From positions 4,652,001-4,716,000 of the forward strand of contig NC_079876.1 in the NCBI RefSeq assembly GCF_029227915.1: a stretch of DNA of 64,000 bases, read 5' to 3'. The first letter of the stretch is position 1. Every line of letters starts with the position of its first letter. This document shows, piece by piece, positions 60,000 through 64,000 of the stretch. This stretch comes from Hydractinia symbiolongicarpus. Lineage: Eukaryota; Cnidaria; Hydrozoa; Anthoathecata; Hydractiniidae. Made by a program: the position numbers and the translations under genes. The notes beneath the pieces were generated by a model. The model did not search any database, had not been told where the DNA came from, and was given only the letters and a program-made list of their open reading frames with translations.

Positions 60000-62900
60000 G
60001 GAGTCCATTTGTGTCATTTATCACATTGATCAGGTCACTGTCCAAAGTGAGTTCAATTAAGTCCCACAGTCAATCGTTTCACTGTTAAAAGCGATGCAAC
60101 CTAGTAATATCAGATAAATATTGCTAAATACATGTTGGTACAAAAATGGGACCCAACCGCTGAAACTCAAACGGACTGACACCGTTAAAAAGTCAATGAA
60201 ATGTAGTTTTTGAAACTGTCGCTATTTCTTCAGCGCGCAATAACGGCTAGGATTGGTCCCACAGTAAAAAATGACTTTTTATCTTAATTTTTAATTGAAG
60301 CGCTACCACAGCGCCCAGTGTAATCGCTGAGTTTCAGGAATCATTTCATATTAAGAAGAATGTTAATTCTTGGAGTCCAATTGTTTCACTATCACATTTA
60401 TAAGGTCAAAGTCCATAATCAGTTCAATTAAATCCCACAATCAATCGTTTCACTGTTAAAAGCCATACAACCTAGTAATATCAGAAGAATATCGCTAAAT
60501 ACATGTTGGTACGAATATGTGACCCAACCGTTGTAACTCAAACGAATTGGCACCGTTGGAAAGTCAATGAAGTGTAGTTTTTGAAACTGTCGCTATTTCT
60601 TCAGCGCGCGAGAACGGATAGGATTGGTCCCACAGAAAAGAACGACTTATTTTTTTAAATTTTTAAATAAAGCGCTACCACAACGCCCAGTGTAATAGCT
60701 GATTTCCGGCAATCACATCAAATTAAGAAGAATGTTTTTTCTTGGAGTCCATTTGTGTCATTTATCACATTGATCAGGTCACGGTCCAAAGTGAGTTCAA
60801 TTAAGTCCCACAGTCAATCGTTTCACTGTTAAAAGCAATGCAACCTAGTAATATCACATAAATATCATTAAATACATGTTGGTACGAATATGTGACCCAA
60901 CCGTTGTAACTCAAATGGATTAACACCGTTAGAAAGTCAATGAAATGTAGTTTTTAAAACTGTCGCTATTTCTTCAGCGCGCGATAACGGCTAGGATTGG
61001 TCCCACAGTAAAAAATTACTTTTTATCTCAATTTTTAATTGAAGCGCTACCACAGCGCCCAGTGTAATCGCCGAGTTTCAGGAATCATTTCATATTAAGG
61101 AGAATGTTATTTCTTGGAGTCCAATTGTCTCACTATCACATTTATAAGGTCAAAGTCCATAATCAGTTCAATTAAATCCCACAGTCAATCGTTTCACTGT
61201 TAAAAGCGATGCAACCTAGCAATATCAGATAAATATCGCTAAATATATGTTGGTACGAAAATGTGACCCAACCGTTGAAACTCAAACGAATTGGCACCGT
61301 TAGAAAGTCAATGAAGTATAGTTTTTGAAACTGTCGCTATTTCTTCAGCGCGCAATAACGGATAGGATTGGTCCCGCAGAAAAGAACGACTTTTTTTTCT
61401 AAATTTTTAAATAAAGCGCTACCACAACGCCCAGTGTAATAGCTGGTTTCCGGCAATCACCTCAAATTAGGAAGAATGATTTTTCTCAGAGTCCATTTGT
61501 GTCATTTATGACATTGATCAGGTCATGGTCCAAAGTTAGTTCAATTAAGTCCCACAGTCAATCGTTTCACTGTTAAAAGCGATGCAACCTAGTAAGATCA
61601 GATAAATATCGCTAAATATATGTTGGTACAAAAATGTGACCCAACCGTTGAAACTCAAACGGACTGACACCGTTAAAAAGTCAATGAAATGTAGTTTTTG
61701 AAGCTGTAGCTATTTCTTCAGCGCGCGATAAGGGCTAGGATTGGTCCCACAGAAAGTTTGTCTTATTTACCTAAACTTTTAAATGAAGCGCTACCACAGC
61801 GCCAAATGTAATCGCTGAGTTCCGGCAATCACGTCAAATTAAGAAAAATGTTATTTCTTGGAGTCCAATTGTCTCATTTATCACATTTATCAGGTCACAG
61901 TCCAAAAGTTAGTTCAATTAAGTCCAACAGTCAATCGTTTCACTGTTAAAAGCCATACAACCTAGTAATATCAGAAAAATATCGCTAAATACATGTTGGT
62001 ACGAATATGTGACCCAACCGTTGAAACTCAAACGGAATAACACCGTTAGAAAGTTAATGAAATGTAGTTTTTAAAACTGTCGCTATTTCTTCAGCGCGCG
62101 ATAACGGATAGGATTGGTCCCACAGAAAAGAACGACATATTTATCTAAATTTTTAAATGAAGCGCTACCACAGCGCCCAGTGTAATCGCTGATTTGCGGT
62201 AATCACTTCAAATTAAGAAAATGTTTTTTCTTGGAGTCCATTTGTGTCATCTATCACATTGATCAGGTCACAGTCCAAAGTTAGTTCAAATAAATCCCAC
62301 AGTCAATCGTTTCACTGTTAAAAGCGATGCAATCTAGTAATATCAGATAAATATCGCTAAATACATGTTGGTACGAATATGTGACCCAACCGTTGAAACT
62401 CAAACGAACTGACACCGTTAGAAAGTCAATGAAATGTAGTTTTTGAAACTGTCGCTATTTCTTCAGCGCGCAATAACGGATAGGATTGATCCGGCAGAAA
62501 AGAACGACTTTTTTTTCTAAATTTTTAAATAAAGCGCTACCACAACGCCCAGTGTAATAGCTGGTTTCCGGCAATCACCTCAAATTAAGAAGAATGTTTT
62601 TTCTTAGAGTCCATTTGTGTCATTTATCACATTGATCAGGTCACCGTCCAAAGTTAGTTCAATTAAGTCCCACAGTCAATCGTTTCACTGTTAAAAGCGA
62701 TGCAACCTAGTAATATCAGATAAATATCGCTAAATATATGTTGGTACGAAAATGTGACCCAACCGTTGAAACTCAAACGGACTGACACCGTTAATAAGTC
62801 AATGAAATGTAGTTTTTGAAGCTGTAGCTATTTCTTCAGCGCGCGATAAAGGCTAGGATTGGTCCCACAGAAAATTTGTCTTATTTATTTAAGTTTTTAA

Positions 62901-64000
62901 ATGAAGCGCTACAACATCGCCCAGTGTAATCGCTGAGTTCCGACAATCACGTCAAATTAAGAAGAATGTTTTTTCTTGGAGTCCAATTGTCTCACTTATA
63001 ACATTTATAAGGTCACGGTCCAAAATCAGTTCAATTATGTGCCACAGTCAATCGTTTCACTGTTAAAAGCCATACAACCTAGTAATATCAGAAAAATATC
63101 GCTAAATACATGTTGGTACGAATATGTGACCCAACCGTTGTATCTCAAATGGATTAACACCGTTAGAAAGTCAATGAAATGTAGTTTTTGAAACTGTCGC
63201 TATTTCTTCAGCGCGCGATAACGGCCAGGATTGGTCCCACAGTTAAAAATGAATTATTAATCTAAATTTTTAATTGAAGCGCTACCACAGCGCCCAGTGA
63301 AATCGCTGAGTTTCGGCAATCATTTCAAATTAAGAAGAATGTTATTTCTTGGAGTCCAATTGTCTCACTTTCACATTTATAAGGTCACAGTCCATAATCA
63401 GTTCAATTAAGTCTCACAGTCAATCGTTTCACTGTTAAAAGCCATACAACTTAGTAATACCGGAAAAATATTGCTAAATACATGTTGGTACGAATATGTG
63501 ACTCAACCGTTGTAACTCAAACGGATTGATACTGTTAGAAAGTCAATGAAATGTAGTTTTTGAAACTGTCGCTATTTCTTCAGCGCGCGATAACGGCTAG
63601 GATTGGTCCCACAGTAAAGAATGTCTTATTTACCTAAACTTTTAAATGAAGCGTTACCACAGCGCTAAATGTAATCGCTGAGTTCCGGCAATCACGTCAA
63701 ATTAAGAAGAATGTTATTTTTTGGAGTCCAATTGTCTCATTTATCACATTTTTCAGGTCACAGTCCAAAGTTAGTTCAATTAAATCCCACAGTCAATCGT
63801 TTCACTGTTAAAAGCGATGCAATCTAGTAATATCAGATAAATATCGCTAAATACATGTTGGTACGAATATGTGACTCAACCGTTGAAACTCAAACGATCT
63901 GACACCGTTAGAAAGTCAATGAATTGTAGTTTTTGAAACTGTCGCTATTTCTTCAGCGCGCGATAACGGCCAGGATTGGTCCCACAGTTAAAAAGGACTT
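60000..64000 (+). repeat. Right end: decayed mixture of six-mer and seven-mer units
   Basis: Units: b (60000), k (60372), unit-7 type with altered core (60744), k/b mosaic (61116), b' (61488), n (61860), g-like with a k tail (62233), b' (62606), c/f head with g tail (62978), c-like (63351), and an incomplete n/g unit from 63723. The order b', n, g-like reappears 61488-62605 as in 55906-57022. Private one-base changes are more frequent here than in the seven-mer block. The array continues beyond the window. Confidence 0.75.

Larger units (their letters stand above)
1..64000. repeat. Tandem satellite array, ~373 bp monomer, 172 units
   Basis: Every part of the window belongs to the same head-to-tail repeat. 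Phasing on the 'TTATTTCTT' / 'GGAGTCCAATTG' junction gives starts at 361, 734, 1107, 1480 and so on to 63723. All 170 complete units are 369-376 bp long (mean 372.7), in one orientation, with no gap, inversion or insertion. The most conserved blocks are 'TATCGCTAAATACATGTTGG', 'AGCGCTACCACAGCG' with the following 'TAATCGCTGA', and 'GATAACGG' followed by 'AGGATTGG'. One c-type monomer counted by hand is about 38% G+C with no CpG deficit. No coding capacity is visible. This is constitutive-heterochromatin satellite by structure. Whether it is centromeric, pericentromeric or subtelomeric cannot be told from sequence alone. Confidence 0.97.

Noticed and set aside
1-64000. CRISPR array or other spaced direct repeats
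   Set aside because: The repeat unit is ~373 bp and contiguous, with no unique spacers between repeats.
1-64000. Drosophila 359-bp (1.688) or human alpha satellite
   Set aside because: The period differs (373 versus 359 or 171 bp) and I see no recognisable sequence match to either family. I did not assign a named family.

Overview
The whole 64 kb window is one uninterrupted tandem array of satellite DNA. A monomer of 369-376 bp (mean 372.7 bp from 170 complete units, hand-phased on the junction after the 'TTATTTCTT' block) repeats head to tail in a single orientation from the first base to the last: 170 complete monomers plus a partial unit at each end. I see no protein-coding gene, rRNA, tRNA, transposon, CRISPR array or unique-sequence island. 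The longest reading frames are 62-94 codons, lie inside monomers, recur only because the monomers recur, and look like chance.

The organism is a eukaryote with megabase-style heterochromatic satellite, presumably pericentromeric, centromeric or subtelomeric. Species cannot be read from the sequence and I do not recognise the family. A hand count on one c-type monomer gives about 38% G+C and CpG observed/expected near 1.1. The lack of CpG depletion argues weakly against a heavily CpG-methylated vertebrate or plant genome and fits an invertebrate such as an insect. That is inference.

The interest lies in the array's hierarchy. Monomers fall into recurrent types (called a-i here, plus i', j, k, m, n) that differ by shared diagnostic substitutions. 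In 14.0-20.1 kb they follow the fixed order a-b-c-d-e-f-g-h-i, a nine-monomer higher-order repeat (HOR) of 3354 bp. Elsewhere the order has been remodelled: a tandem segmental duplication (about 2.85-9.19 kb versus 9.17-14.03 kb); a two-copy six-mer of 2237 bp (22.7-27.1 kb); a 3.4 kb segment repeated at a 17-monomer spacing of 6341 bp (29.6-33.0 and 36.0-39.4 kb) around a five-mer doublet; a clean seven-mer HOR of exactly 2611 bp in nearly three copies (40.25-47.9 kb); a six-mer of 2236 bp (50.3-54.5 kb); and another six-mer of about 2232 bp (55.5-59.7 kb).

Layout: 1-2846 a mixed opening; 2847-14030 the segmental duplication; 14031-20106 canonical nine-mer; 20107-22719 collapsed mosaic monomers; 22720-27079 six-mer; 27080-40245 mosaic b'/c/d/i'/j/k region with nested duplications; 40246-47907 seven-mer; 47908-50314 transition; 50315-55533 six-mer; 55534-64000 second six-mer and its decay. 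Many junctions are mosaic monomers in which the head of one type runs into the tail of another without loss of register, the mark of unequal exchange or gene conversion. Several breakpoints fall in the same ~30 bp block around 'GATAACGG..AGGATTGGTCC'. No new enzymatic or defence system is present.
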